Assembly: GCF_002024165.1 (NCBI RefSeq)
Contig: NZ_MWQN01000001.1
Location: forward strand, 4,381,501-4,445,500
DNA: 64,000 bases
Origin: Embleya scabrispora
GTDB taxonomy: Bacteria > Actinomycetota > Actinomycetes > Streptomycetales > Streptomycetaceae
Reading direction: 5' to 3'
The translations under genes and the position numbers were made by a program. This document shows, piece by piece, positions 1-8,227 of the stretch. The notes under the pieces are model-generated. The model was given only the letters and a program-made list of their open reading frames with translations. It ran no database searches and was not told the origin of the DNA. Position 1 is the stretch's first letter, and the number at the start of each line of letters is the position of its first letter.

Positions 1-2
1 TG

Positions 3-119
3 GTGGCCAGAGGCTTCCGCGACGAATGTGTCCTGACCCCGGAAATGCTGCTCCCGCATCCGGACGAGCCGAACTCCACCCCCGCGCCACCCTTGACCCT
101 CGCCGCCGAGTCCCCATGA
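3..119 (+). CDS. C-terminal fragment of an unidentified protein cut by the window edge
   Basis: An open frame enters from the left edge and ends at TGA 117-119, giving about 38 residues that end in a Pro/Ala/Thr-rich tail. The segment FRDECVLTPEMLLPHP looks protein-like, and the frame stops just before the convergent gene at 143-622. No family can be assigned from so short a tail, and it could be non-coding. Confidence 0.35.
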   Translation: MARGFRDECVLTPEMLLPHPDEPNSTPAPPLTLAAESP

Positions 120-142
120 CCGGAGCTTCCCGGACGCCCGAC

Positions 143-622
143 CTATGGGGTCGTTGAGCCCGGAGTTCCTTTGGGGAAGGGTTCGACTCCGACTATGCGG
201 CGGACTTTGGTGGGCTCGATCAGGATGATGACGCGTTGTTCGCCGGGGACTCGCCATTCGTAGTGGTCGGTGCCCAGGTAGGTGTGGGCCAGCTTGTCCA
301 TGTTTCGGTCTGCCTCTGGGCCCTGGATGAAGTGTGCGGCGTGGCCGCGGATTTGTACTCGGTCGTAGGGGTTCGCCGGGTCCGCCAGGGACAGGCAGAT
401 GCGGGGGTCGCGGCGTAGGTTTTGTTCCTTGATGCGGCCGATTGCGGTGTTGATCAGGGGCAGGTCGCCGTCGAGGCCCAGCCACATCGGGCTGACGTGG
501 GGGGATCCGTCCTTGTTGATCGTTGCCACGTACCAGATGTGTGGCGTTTCGATCATCCGGCGGGTCTCCGGGGGTAGTTCCACCATGAGGCGATTCCTGC
601 CCGGGGGTGGGTCTTCGGACAC
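143..622 (-). CDS. PPOX-class (split-barrel flavin/F420-type) oxidoreductase
   Basis: 159 residues with the pyridoxamine-5'-phosphate-oxidase-like split barrel. It opens with an N-terminal strand (HIWYVATINKDGSPHVSPMW), then has a WLGLDGDLPLINTA segment and an RDPRICLSLADP turn typical of actinobacterial F420/FMN-binding enzymes of this class. The substrate is unknown. The start is GTG at 622, placed directly after the TGA stop of the upstream TetR gene (TGA-GTG, no gap), so translation is probably coupled and the regulator may control this enzyme. An internal ATG (residue 13) is an alternative start. Family call is good, reaction unassigned. Confidence 0.8.
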   Translation of the reverse strand: MSEDPPPGRNRLMVELPPETRRMIETPHIWYVATINKDGSPHVSPMWLGLDGDLPLINTAIGRIKEQNLRRDPRICLSLADPANPYDRVQIRGHAAHFIQGPEADRNMDKLAHTYLGTDHYEWRVPGEQRVIILIEPTKVRRIVGVEPFPKGTPGSTTP

Positions 623-1261
623 TCAGCGGGGCCGGGTTCCGGTTGTAGTTCGGGCCAGGTGGAGGATGCCCTCTCGGATGCGGGCCGGGCCCAGTTCCGG
701 GAGTAGGGCCGTTGCGTGTTCGGCGGCCAGTGGGGCCAGTAGGGCGTGGGCCGTGTAGTCGGGGTCCGGGGTTTCCCGGGGGAGCAGGATCGCCACGTGG
801 CGGTGCCAGAACCTGTAGGCGCCGATTCGGTAGCGGGCGCCCGGGGTCGAGGTTTCCGACATGCGGATCAGGTCGAGGTGTTCCAGGAGGTAGTCGACGT
901 AGGCGTCGAGGAATGCCGTGAGGCGTTGCTCTGCCGGGGCGCCCGGGCCCAGTGGGGGCGGGCCGCCGAGGATGGCTTCCTGGAGCTTGCGTTCCCTTGC
1001 GTCCAGCAGGGCCGTGGCCAGCCCCGACTTGTCGCCGAAGCGGCGGAACAACGTGCCCTTGCCGACGCCGGCCGCCGTGGCGATCTGGTCCATCGAGACG
1101 GCTGCGACGCCGTGTTCGGCGAAGAGCCGCGCGGCGGCGTCCAGGATGGCGGCGCGGTTGCGGGCCGCGTCGGCGCGTTCCTTGGGGGGCGGGGTGCGGA
1201 GCAGGTCCAGGTCCACCGGGATTGCGGAAGCGGACTGTGGTCCGTTAATGTCCTCGGGCAT
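623..1261 (-). CDS. TetR/AcrR-family transcriptional regulator
   Basis: 212 residues. The N-terminal helix-turn-helix spans about residues 32-80 (RNRAAILDAAARLFAEHGV, then GVGKGTLFRRFGDKSGL), followed by a helical ligand-binding domain. The gene is co-directional with the PPOX oxidoreductase, whose start touches its stop, and divergent from the rhodanese gene. Two near-identical palindromes lie at or just upstream of the start (1231-1278), as expected for an autoregulated TetR protein. No good ribosome-binding site precedes ATG 1261. A GTG at 1216 is an alternative that would place both palindromes in the leader. Confidence 0.88.
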   Translation of the reverse strand: MPEDINGPQSASAIPVDLDLLRTPPPKERADAARNRAAILDAAARLFAEHGVAAVSMDQIATAAGVGKGTLFRRFGDKSGLATALLDARERKLQEAILGGPPPLGPGAPAEQRLTAFLDAYVDYLLEHLDLIRMSETSTPGARYRIGAYRFWHRHVAILLPRETPDPDYTAHALLAPLAAEHATALLPELGPARIREGILHLARTTTGTRPR

Positions 1262-1278
1262 AAGCGGACTCTAGTCCG
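1231..1278. promoter_or_regulatory. Pair of TetR-type operator palindromes
   Basis: CGGACTCTAGTCCG (1265-1278) has perfect 6-bp arms. CGGACTGTGGTCCG (1231-1244) is a second copy with 5-bp perfect arms, its centre 34 bp away. Both sit between or at the starts of the divergent TetR and rhodanese genes. The left copy lies within the first TetR codons if ATG 1261 is the start. Binding by this TetR protein is inferred from position and symmetry. Confidence 0.65.
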
Positions 1279-1305
1279 ATTCTCTGTGAGGTGGGAGGCA
1301 TCGCC

Positions 1306-1632
1306 ATGACCGCGCTCATCAGCCGGGACGAGCTGCGCGCCGAGATCGCCGGCGGCACCGTGATTCTTGTGGACGCGCTCGGTGGGGAGTACTGGGCCAA
1401 GCAGCATCTGCCGGGGGCCGTTGCCCTGGTTCGGGACGACGTGGACACCCTGGCGCCGACGTTGCTGCCCGATCGTGACGCCGCGATCGTCACCTACTGC
1501 TCGAACCCGGGCTGCCCGAACAGCGGCCAGGTGGCCGATCGGCTGACGCGCCTCGGGTACACGAACGTGCGCAAGTACGCCGAGGGCATCGAGGATTGGG
1601 TCGGCGCCGGGCTGCCCACCGAGTCCGCCTGA
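1306..1632 (+). CDS. Rhodanese-like sulfurtransferase domain protein
   Basis: 108 residues, a single rhodanese domain. The start ATG 1306 has GGGAGG seven bases upstream. Visible features are the LVDALGGEYWAKQHLPGA segment, which matches the family's CH2A/CH2B pattern, and an active-site loop CSNPGCPNSG near residues 65-75 that supplies the catalytic cysteine. The gene is divergent from the TetR regulator and the intergenic operator could repress both. It could act in persulfide transfer or redox/thiol detoxification. The partner is unknown. Confidence 0.85.
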   Translation: MTALISRDELRAEIAGGTVILVDALGGEYWAKQHLPGAVALVRDDVDTLAPTLLPDRDAAIVTYCSNPGCPNSGQVADRLTRLGYTNVRKYAEGIEDWVGAGLPTESA

Positions 1633-1637
1633 GTGTG

Positions 1638-1685
1638 CGAAGGGGGAGGGGTGAGGCCGAACGTGGCCTCGGCCCTCCCCCTTCG
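1638..1685. terminator. Bidirectional hairpin terminator
   Basis: Perfect 13-bp arms (CGAAGGGGGAGGG and its complement at 1673-1685) enclose a smaller GGCC hairpin. It lies between the convergent rhodanese gene and the secreted-protein gene and can serve both. Confidence 0.75.
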
Positions 1686-1697
1686 GGGCCAACCGGC

Positions 1698-2165
1698 CTA
1701 CTGCGGTGCATCCTTCAGGTCCGAGATTCGGCCGCCGTCGAGCGGGACCCGATACCAGACGTCGATGGTCGAGCCGTCGCCGAAGTGCTCGGTGACGATG
1801 ACCGTCGCGTGGCCGGCGCCGCTGCCCTCGTAGCGGACGTCGCGACTCTCGGGGGTGTTCTGGGCGCGGAAGACCGGGTCGGCCATGTTCTCCTCGGCCC
1901 AGTCGTCCAGGCGGGCGTTGAGTTCGGGGGTGAGGAATTCGTTGCGGACCTCGGTCGGGTCCATGTTCGGGTTGGTGCCGTTGATCGCGTCCAGGTACTG
2001 GTCGTAGAAGGCGGTCACCTTCTCCACGACGCCGATCTGCCGGGCCGCCTGATGGCTGCCCGGTGGCGAGGCCTCCGCGGCGAGTGCCGGGGCGGCGAGG
2101 CCGCCGGCGAGCAGGAGTCCCGCGGTCACCGCGACGACGGCGGTACGGCGAATGCCGGTGGTCAT
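1698..2165 (-). CDS. Small secreted protein of unknown function
   Basis: 155 residues from ATG 2165, which has GGAGGT four to five bases upstream. The N-terminus is a classical Sec signal: basic MTTGIRR, a hydrophobic core to about residue 25, and a cleavage site near ALAAEAS. The mature part contains a FYDQYLDAI...VRNEFLTPEL motif and a C-terminal beta region. It resembles NTF2-like or DUF3828-like secreted proteins, but I would not assign a function. It stands alone, with an inverted repeat just upstream. Confidence 0.75.
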   Translation of the reverse strand: MTTGIRRTAVVAVTAGLLLAGGLAAPALAAEASPPGSHQAARQIGVVEKVTAFYDQYLDAINGTNPNMDPTEVRNEFLTPELNARLDDWAEENMADPVFRAQNTPESRDVRYEGSGAGHATVIVTEHFGDGSTIDVWYRVPLDGGRISDLKDAPQ

Positions 2166-2199
2166 GTCGACCTCCACGTGCTTGGGGATGTGCCCTTGC

Positions 2200-2222
2200 A
2201 CCGGTTGAGACGTCCAACCGGT
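2200..2222. promoter_or_regulatory. Inverted repeat upstream of the secreted-protein gene
   Basis: ACCGGTTG - 7 nt - CAACCGGT, perfect 8-bp arms, 35-57 nt upstream of the start at 2165. It fits an operator or a 5'-leader hairpin. No regulator is tied to it. Confidence 0.45.
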
Positions 2223-2292
2223 GGGGCGGGTTGCAGGATTTTGCCCTGCTTTACCCTCCGGAGATCGATTCGTTTCCCTCGGCCCGCCGGGC

Positions 2293-2733
2293 TCAGCCGC
2301 CGTCGGGACTGCCCGCCAAGGCCTCTTCCGCCTCGTCCAGGACGGACTGCGGCAGGCGGGTGTACGAGAGCAACCGGCCGCCCGAGTCGCGGATCCGGGT
2401 CGCCACCTCGCGGGCCCAGATGTTCTCCACGAACAGCACCACGACCAGCGAATCCGGCGGCATCACCTGCCCGATCTGCTCGGCGTCCTCGGCGCCGGCC
2501 AGGCCCAGCAACTCGCGCGCGGCCAACTCGGCCGCCATGTCCCGCAGGCCCTCGAACTCGCTGACCTCGTGGCTGCTCACCACTCCCGCGATGTCCTTGA
2601 CCACGATCAGCGCGTCGATCAGCCGGACATCGCCGCGCTCCTCGACCGACTCGAACGCGTCGAGTACGGCGGAGGTCAGCCGCTGACCCGGAAAGCCCAA
2701 CACGATCGCGTCGACGGGTCCCAACTCGGCCAT
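2293..2733 (-). CDS. DUF6325-type conserved protein
   Basis: 146 residues from ATG 2733, preceded by GAGGAAGC. The pattern VDAIVLGFPG..., DALIVVKD, then a PPDSLVVVLFVENIWA strand and GGRLLSYTRLP resembles the short actinobacterial DUF6325 family as I remember it: an alternating alpha/beta protein without signal or membrane segment. Function is unknown in the family. It stands as a single gene, with 309 bp separating it from the kinase gene upstream of it on the same strand. Confidence 0.65.
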   Translation of the reverse strand: MAELGPVDAIVLGFPGQRLTSAVLDAFESVEERGDVRLIDALIVVKDIAGVVSSHEVSEFEGLRDMAAELAARELLGLAGAEDAEQIGQVMPPDSLVVVLFVENIWAREVATRIRDSGGRLLSYTRLPQSVLDEAEEALAGSPDGG

Positions 2734-3042
2734 GCTTCCTCGTCTCGGGCAGTAGGGGTGTGCGTCGCGGAACGCGGGGCACCCGATACGGAGCAGCCGA
2801 CGCGCACCACCTGCGGCCACCGGAAGCCGGGGACGGGAGGCGCGAGTCGGCGGCGGAACGGGCAAACCGGATACCGCAACCGGATTTCCCGTTCCCGCTG
2901 CGCGCCCATTCATGTGTCCGCGCGGATGCGCACGCGCGAGGGGATCCGCGCGAGGCGCATGGGGCGGGCGGGTGGCGCGTTCGTCCGCGCGAGTGCGCCG
3001 GCGGGCCATGTGCCGTCCCGACCCGCCCGTGTCCGGAAGGTG
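2734..3042. other. Gene-free stretch between DUF6325 and kinase genes
   Basis: 309 bp of GC-rich sequence upstream of the DUF6325 start and downstream of the kinase stop. It presumably carries the DUF6325 promoter, but no convincing -35/-10 pair, terminator or ORF with protein-like composition is visible. Confidence 0.4.
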
Positions 3043-5604
3043 CTACTGCTCGTATGCGATTACCGAGGCGTTCGGGTTGCCCTCGTTCGGGCGGAGCCAC
3101 TGGGCGATGTACACGTTGCCCCGTGCGGTCACCGGGCGGGACGAGACCGGGGACGGGAGGGAGGCCTTCCAGGCGACCCTGCCCGTCTTCGTGTGCAGGG
3201 CCAGCAGTTGGGCCGCGTCGTCGGTCGAGGCGTCCGGCTTGGCGGCGTCCATCGCGATGTAGACCTTGTCGCCCGCGACGACGGGGGCCTCCAGTGCGCC
3301 GTACGAGGGCATCTCGGCCGACCACCGCACCACGCCCGTAGCCGCCTCCAACGCGTAGACCTCGCCCTTGGACACCGACGTGGCCGGGGGGTTGGTGGGC
3401 GCCGGGCCGGCGGTCGTGGTCGCGCTCGGTGTCACGCCCGCCTGCGGCTTGGAGGGGTGACACGCGACGTAGACCACGTCGTCCACCCGGGTGATCTCGC
3501 TCGCGTTCCGGGCCTCCATCTCGAACTTCCACACCTGCGAGCCCGTGAGCGGGTCCACCGCCACCACTCCCGACTTGGCCTCGTCGGTGGCCCCGTCGTA
3601 GACCTGGAAGACGTGGTCGCCGGCCACGGTGAGCGAACGGGCTTGGCCGCCGTTGACCGAGATGGGCCCCCACAACACCGCCCCGGTGGCCGCGTCGAGC
3701 GCGTATCGCTGCCAGGTGAAGACGCCCCCGCTGGAACTGTCGGTCACCACCGTGATCACCCGGTCGCCGAGGATCACCGGATCGCGGCCCCACGGCCGGC
3801 TCTTGAACGGGACCTGCCACTTCGGCTTGCCGGACCGATCGAACGCGTGGACCGCCGACGGGTTGTAGGACGCCTTGGGCTGAGCGACCACGACCACCAT
3901 GCCGTTCGCGAACGTCGGCGTCCCCGGCATGCCCGTGTCCGCCGTCAGCCCCGCCCTCCACACCTCACGGTGCGTGGCCGCGTCGATCGCGACGATCGCC
4001 CCGGGCGCGCTGCTGTAGGAGTTCTCCTCGGCGACGCCCAGGTACAGCAGGCCCTGGTCCAGGGCGGCCGGCAGGTTCACCCAGCGGGCCTTGTACTCCA
4101 GGCTCCACCGCAGTTCGCCCTTGACCGGGTCGAAGGCCTGCACCGTGCACAGGGCCGGCTGGGATTGCTCCGCGACCGAGGTCGAGGGGTCCACCGTCCA
4201 GGAGACGACGAACAGGTGGTCCTTGGTCGCCAGCGGCGCGGACACCGAGTTGCCCGCGGTGGCCTTGCGCCAGACCTTCTGGCCGGATTCCGCGTCGATC
4301 GCGGTGACCTGACCCTTGCCGCCGCCCGCGCCGTCGGCGACGTGGAACACCAGATCGCCCTGCACACTCAGCGACGAACCGCCGCCGGTGCCCGCCGGAT
4401 ACGACCACACCCGCCTGCCCGGATCCGCGTCGTCGCCCATCAACAACCAGCCCGCACCGCCACCCACCGCGGCCACGGCCACCGCGCCGCCGCCGATCAG
4501 GAACGCCCGACGGGCCAACCCCCGCTTGTCGGGCGGAGGTTCCGGCACGCCGACGGTCGGCGGCAGGGCCGGTGGCGGCGGCGCGGCGGCCCGTTCGCCC
4601 GGCGCGTCGGACACCGCCACGGCGACCGTCGTCGGCGCCGCCGCGTCCGCGCCCGCCCCCAACGCGCGGGTGGGGGGTTCACCCGTCGAAGCGGTCACCG
4701 GATCCGGCAGCGCCGGATCGCCCAGGTGCCGCCGCTCCAACTCGGCCGCGAGCGCTGCCGGCAGCCACGAAGTGCCCAGCGACGGTTCGGAGTCGCCCAT
4801 GCAGCGGGCCAGGATCTCGGCCGGCGCCGGTCGCGCCTCGGGTTCCTTGTCCAGGCAGTGCCGAATCAAGTCCCGCAGCCCGTCCGGTACTTCCGCCAAC
4901 GCGGGTGCGTCGCGCAGCACCCGCATCATCATCTGCAGTTGCGCCACCGGCGGTTCCGCGTGGAACGGACCCCGCCCGGTGGCCGCGAAGACCAGCACCG
5001 AACCCAGCGAGAACACGTCGCTCTCCGGACCGAGGCGCCGCCCGCCCGCCTGTTCCGGCGACATGAACGACGGCGACCCGACCACCCGTCCGGTCCCGGT
5101 CAGCCCCTGGCCGCCCTCGTCCGCCGCCCGGGATATGCCGAAGTCGATCACCCGCAGCCGATCCCGGCCCAGGATCACGTTGGACGGCTTGAGGTCGCGA
5201 TGGATCAGGCCCGCGCGGTGGATCGCCATCAGCGCCTCGGCCAACTGCGCGCCCAGGATGCGCAACGCGCCCTCGGGCAGCGGGCCGTACGCCTTGATCG
5301 CCTCGGACAACGAGAGGCCGGTCAGGTATTCGGTGGCCAACCACGGCGGTTGCGCGTCCGGATCGGCCTCGGCGATCGGCGCGGTCCAGGCGCTGTCCAC
5401 CCGCCGCGCCAGGTCTATCTCGCGCCGGAACCGGTCCCGGAAACCGTGGTCCATCGCGAACTCCGGACGCACGGTCTTGACCGCCACCCGGACGCCGCTC
5501 GGGGACGTGCCGAGGAAGACCTCGCCCATCCCGCCCTCACCCAGCCGGCCGCGCAGCCGATACGGCCCCAGCCGCGTCGGATCCCCGTCGCGCAGTGCTT
5601 CCAT
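3043..5604 (-). CDS. Receptor-type Ser/Thr protein kinase with extracellular PQQ-type beta-propeller
   Basis: 853 residues from ATG 5604; an in-frame GTG 13 codons upstream is possible. The kinase domain (residues 14-270) is intact: GEGGMG glycine loop, AVK lysine (K43), HRDLKPSN (D137), DFG (154-156), MSPEQ. A Pro/Ala-rich linker (about 300-358) leads to one membrane span (about 366-389), then a propeller of PQQ-like repeats (about 395-853) that should lie outside the membrane. The architecture is a Hanks-type sensor kinase in which the propeller senses an envelope ligand and the kinase signals inside. The start agrees with the MEALR...DPTRLGPY opening usual for streptomycete kinases. Substrates are unknown. 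Confidence 0.92.
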   Translation of the reverse strand: MEALRDGDPTRLGPYRLRGRLGEGGMGEVFLGTSPSGVRVAVKTVRPEFAMDHGFRDRFRREIDLARRVDSAWTAPIAEADPDAQPPWLATEYLTGLSLSEAIKAYGPLPEGALRILGAQLAEALMAIHRAGLIHRDLKPSNVILGRDRLRVIDFGISRAADEGGQGLTGTGRVVGSPSFMSPEQAGGRRLGPESDVFSLGSVLVFAATGRGPFHAEPPVAQLQMMMRVLRDAPALAEVPDGLRDLIRHCLDKEPEARPAPAEILARCMGDSEPSLGTSWLPAALAAELERRHLGDPALPDPVTASTGEPPTRALGAGADAAAPTTVAVAVSDAPGERAAAPPPPALPPTVGVPEPPPDKRGLARRAFLIGGGAVAVAAVGGGAGWLLMGDDADPGRRVWSYPAGTGGGSSLSVQGDLVFHVADGAGGGKGQVTAIDAESGQKVWRKATAGNSVSAPLATKDHLFVVSWTVDPSTSVAEQSQPALCTVQAFDPVKGELRWSLEYKARWVNLPAALDQGLLYLGVAEENSYSSAPGAIVAIDAATHREVWRAGLTADTGMPGTPTFANGMVVVVAQPKASYNPSAVHAFDRSGKPKWQVPFKSRPWGRDPVILGDRVITVVTDSSSGGVFTWQRYALDAATGAVLWGPISVNGGQARSLTVAGDHVFQVYDGATDEAKSGVVAVDPLTGSQVWKFEMEARNASEITRVDDVVYVACHPSKPQAGVTPSATTTAGPAPTNPPATSVSKGEVYALEAATGVVRWSAEMPSYGALEAPVVAGDKVYIAMDAAKPDASTDDAAQLLALHTKTGRVAWKASLPSPVSSRPVTARGNVYIAQWLRPNEGNPNASVIAYEQ

Positions 5605-5667
5605 GACCACCGTGTCCCCGTTCCGGTCGTGTCGGCCGGCCACTTTAGCCGCCGGCCCCCACCGGAT

Positions 5668-6414
5668 TCAGCCGGTTCCCCCTCGGAAATATCGCTGCCA
5701 GGTCTGGGTCTGCCGAGTTTCCGGGTGATCCGGGCCCAAAACCCGGGCGAAGTCGGCGACCAGTGGGTCGTACAGGGCCAGCGCCTCGCCGCGGTGGCCG
5801 GCCAGGCCGCGGTTGACGGCGTGGCCTGCCCGGGCGACCAACGACTCCAGGCAGTCGGCGCCCAGGATCCGGATCGAGTCGATCGCGAGCGCGCCGTACA
5901 TCTCCGCGGCGCGGAGCGGAGCGCCGCACTCCCCGGTGAAACGGGCCAGGTAGCTGCGTGCGGTCAGCGTGCTCTCCGCCTCGGCGCCCAGCGCGCGGGT
6001 CATGTCCGCGACCAGCTGGGTGAACAACGTCGTCGCACGTGGCGCCTCCCCGCCCTCGCCGATGAACCGGGCGTGGCACAGCCGCATGTCGAGGGTGACC
6101 CAGTCGCCCGGGCCGAGCGCCTGGCCCGCCACCGGGATCAGCCCCGCCAACAACTGGGCGGCGCGCCGCGGGTCGCCGTCGATCCCGACGAAGTGCGCAT
6201 ATGCGCGGCGCACGTTGAGCGTGTCCCGATCGGTGCCGCCGAGCACCCGGGCGGCGACCTCGCCGAGTTGGTGGTAGAGCCGGACGGCCGCGGTGGGATC
6301 CTCGCGCATCCCCCATTCCCAGACGGCGCCGACCTGTTCGTTGATCCGGGCACGGGAGGGATACGGCTCTTCGAGCGGACGAGGGGGCCGCACGATGCGG
6401 AAAGGCGAATCCAT
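5668..6414 (-). CDS. TPR-type helical repeat protein
   Basis: 248 residues from ATG 6414, with GGAGGTG just upstream; a GTG two codons earlier is possible. The protein is a series of repeated helix pairs, each ending in a variant of ARVLGGTDRDTLNVRRAYA / RALGAEAESTLTARSYLA / RVLGPDHPETRQTQ. This is the kinesin-light-chain-like TPR pattern (LGxDHPxTLxxR) common in actinobacterial NB-ARC regulators, here without the NTPase. It is probably a protein-interaction module. It lies just upstream of the kinase gene on the same strand (63 bp gap), so co-expression is plausible. Confidence 0.75.
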   Translation of the reverse strand: MDSPFRIVRPPRPLEEPYPSRARINEQVGAVWEWGMREDPTAAVRLYHQLGEVAARVLGGTDRDTLNVRRAYAHFVGIDGDPRRAAQLLAGLIPVAGQALGPGDWVTLDMRLCHARFIGEGGEAPRATTLFTQLVADMTRALGAEAESTLTARSYLARFTGECGAPLRAAEMYGALAIDSIRILGADCLESLVARAGHAVNRGLAGHRGEALALYDPLVADFARVLGPDHPETRQTQTWQRYFRGGTG

Positions 6415-6781
6415 GCTCACCTCCGAAGATGTCGCATCCGAGTCTGCGACCTGCCCCCGGTCCTCCGGTAGAGGTATGTACCAGTGGACCGTTCGGGTTC
6501 ATTCGGTGGGCATATTCCGTTATTCGTACACCAGTTCGAGATATCGTGTTCGAGCGAGCCGGGTGCACTTTCGATGCGGTTCGCTCGGAATACGCGGATA
6601 AAGATCTCAAATGGCGTCAGAAGCCGCACCGAGTACGCCCGTTCGAGGTCGGTTGGATGATCTGTCCGTTTATAGGCGCGTCGTTCGACGCGCCGGACCC
6701 GGCACTCGCATACAGTTCGGTCGAGTGGAGGATGACGAGATAACCCGGACGGGGCCGGGACGACCGGACGCGGAGGTGCCC
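6415..6781. other. Divergent regulatory region, relatively AT-rich
   Basis: 367 bp between the TPR gene (leftward) and the SepF-like gene (rightward), noticeably richer in A/T than its surroundings. It should hold both promoters, but I cannot choose a clear promoter pair. An in-frame ATG at 6611 would extend the SepF-like protein by 57 residues but has no ribosome-binding site and encodes low-information sequence. Confidence 0.4.
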
Positions 6782-7312
6782 ATGGGCGCATTGCGCAAGG
6801 CCGGCTCGTGGCTCGGGATCGGTTCGGGGGACGTGGACGACGACCTTTACCGCACCGGCGCGGGTGCCTACGAGACCGGGACATACGACGCGGACGACGA
6901 CGACACGGGATCGCGCTGGGTCTACGACGACGAGCCCGAGGAGTCGCGTTCGCGCGCCCTGGAGGGCAGCGTGGTGCCGGCTTCGGAGGTGTTCGCCGCG
7001 CGCGCGGCCGCTTCGGAGACGCCGGCGCAGCCGGGCACCCGGATCGCCGTCGTGCACCCGAAGAGCTACCACGAGGCAAGGGCGATAGGCGAATACTTCC
7101 GGCAGGACATCCCGGTCGTGATCGATCTGACCGCGATGGACGAATCCGACGCCAAGCGCGTCGTCGACTTCGCGTCGGGGTTGACCTTCGGCCGCCGCGG
7201 TGCGATCGAGCGGCTGGCGAAGCGGGTCTTCCTGCTGATGCCGGCCGACGCGCGGCTGCTCACGGGCGACCCGACACAGCAGAACCACGACGGGTTCTTC
7301 AACCAGGCGTAG
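6782..7312 (+). CDS. SepF-like cell-division-associated protein
   Basis: 176 residues from ATG 6782, with GGAGGTG upstream. The N-terminus MGALRKAGSWLGIGSG resembles the membrane-targeting helix of SepF. An acidic, disordered linker (about 20-80) follows, then the SepF C-terminal domain (about 85-165) with IAVVHPKSYHEA, PVVIDLTAMDESDAKRVVDFASGLTFG and RVFLLMPAD. SepF tethers FtsZ to the membrane. No ftsZ, ylmD or ylmE flanks it, so this is more likely one of the extra SepF-like paralogues that streptomycetes carry than the dcw-cluster SepF. It ends in an unusual Gln/Asn-rich tail. Confidence 0.85.
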   Translation: MGALRKAGSWLGIGSGDVDDDLYRTGAGAYETGTYDADDDDTGSRWVYDDEPEESRSRALEGSVVPASEVFAARAAASETPAQPGTRIAVVHPKSYHEARAIGEYFRQDIPVVIDLTAMDESDAKRVVDFASGLTFGRRGAIERLAKRVFLLMPADARLLTGDPTQQNHDGFFNQA

Positions 7313-7505
7313 CCGGCGGGTTCGAGAGCGATCCCGGAGTCGGTACGGGAGCCCCGCCGGCGACAGGGGCCCGAGGCCGCGCGTGCGGCCGGGCGCGAGT
7401 GTGCCCGGAGGCGAGTCGCGGCTCCCGAGTCGCGGGGGACGCGTGAGTGAGTACGCGGGTGCGTGAGTGCGCCGGTGCGCGCGGGTACGCCGGTACGCGA
7501 GTATG

Positions 7506-7539
7506 CGAGGACCCGAGCCCCCGGCGGCTCGGGTCCTCG
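7506..7539. terminator. Bidirectional hairpin terminator
   Basis: Perfect 14-bp stem (CGAGGACCCGAGCC with its complement at 7526-7539) and a 6-nt loop between the convergent SepF-like and nucleotidyltransferase genes. It is preceded by a degenerate GTACGCGGGT/GTACGCCGGT-type repeat tract (about 7445-7505). Confidence 0.8.
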
Positions 7540-7544
7540 GTCGT

Positions 7545-8132
7545 TCAGGGATCCAGCCGGGCCAGGTCGGCGGGCGTGTCGATGTCGAACGGGTCGGCGA
7601 CGTCGGCGCACTCGATCAGCCGAACCCGATCCCGCTGCTCGGCGAGCAGCGCCCGGGCGCCGGCGTCCCCCTCGGCCCCGGCCGCCAACTCGGCCCACCA
7701 GGCGCGCCCGAACAGGACGGGATGGCCGCGCCGGCCCGCGTAGGCCGCCGCGATCAGGTCCTCGGGCGCGGCGTGTGCGGCGATCAACCGGGCCACCGCC
7801 GCCGCGCCCACGCCGGGCATGTCCACCAGGGTGACCACGACGGCATCGGCGTCGGCGGGCAGCGCGGCGACCCCGGCGGCGAGCGAGGAGCCCATCCCGC
7901 TCGCCCAGTCGTCATTGCGCACCACGACACAACCGGTCAAGTCGGCCTCGGCGAGCACCGCGTCGGCCTCCGCGCCGAGTACCACCACGACCCGGTCGCA
8001 GCCGCCGCGGCGCGACTCGGCGACCGCGAACTCCACCAGCGGCCGGCCCCGATGCACCAGTCGGGCCTTGGCCCGCCCCCCGAGCCGCCGCCCACCCCCG
8101 GCCGCCAACACCAACCCGACCACATCACCCAC
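7545..8132 (-). CDS. MobA/MocA-like nucleotidyltransferase
   Basis: 195 residues from GTG 8132, with a purine-rich GGAAAGGGG stretch upstream. Motifs are LAAGGGRRLGG near residue 8 (nucleotide-binding LAAGxGxRxG), a lysine in GRAKARL, and VDMPG (the metal-binding DxP) near residue 104. The length is right for molybdenum-cofactor nucleotidyltransferases such as MocA (CTP:molybdopterin) or MobA. No molybdoenzyme genes are nearby, so the exact nucleotide and acceptor are open. It is on the same strand as the cse-like operon, 95 bp beyond the sensor kinase stop. Confidence 0.82.
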   Translation of the reverse strand: MGDVVGLVLAAGGGRRLGGRAKARLVHRGRPLVEFAVAESRRGGCDRVVVVLGAEADAVLAEADLTGCVVVRNDDWASGMGSSLAAGVAALPADADAVVVTLVDMPGVGAAAVARLIAAHAAPEDLIAAAYAGRRGHPVLFGRAWWAELAAGAEGDAGARALLAEQRDRVRLIECADVADPFDIDTPADLARLDP

Positions 8133-8227
8133 CGGGCACCCCTTTCCTTCGTCGACCGCGCGGACCCGCATCGTCCGGGCGAACCGGCCGACCCGGACAA
8201 GGCCGGGCCGACCCGGCCGCCCGACAC

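Noticed and set aside
2221-6471. A 1400-codon plus-strand frame across the kinase gene
   Set aside because: Same antisense-shadow effect. The minus strand has complete kinase and propeller motifs.
6611-6781. Longer SepF-like start at ATG 6611
   Set aside because: No ribosome-binding site. The extension is low-information, whereas ATG 6782 has GGAGGTG and a SepF-like N-terminus.
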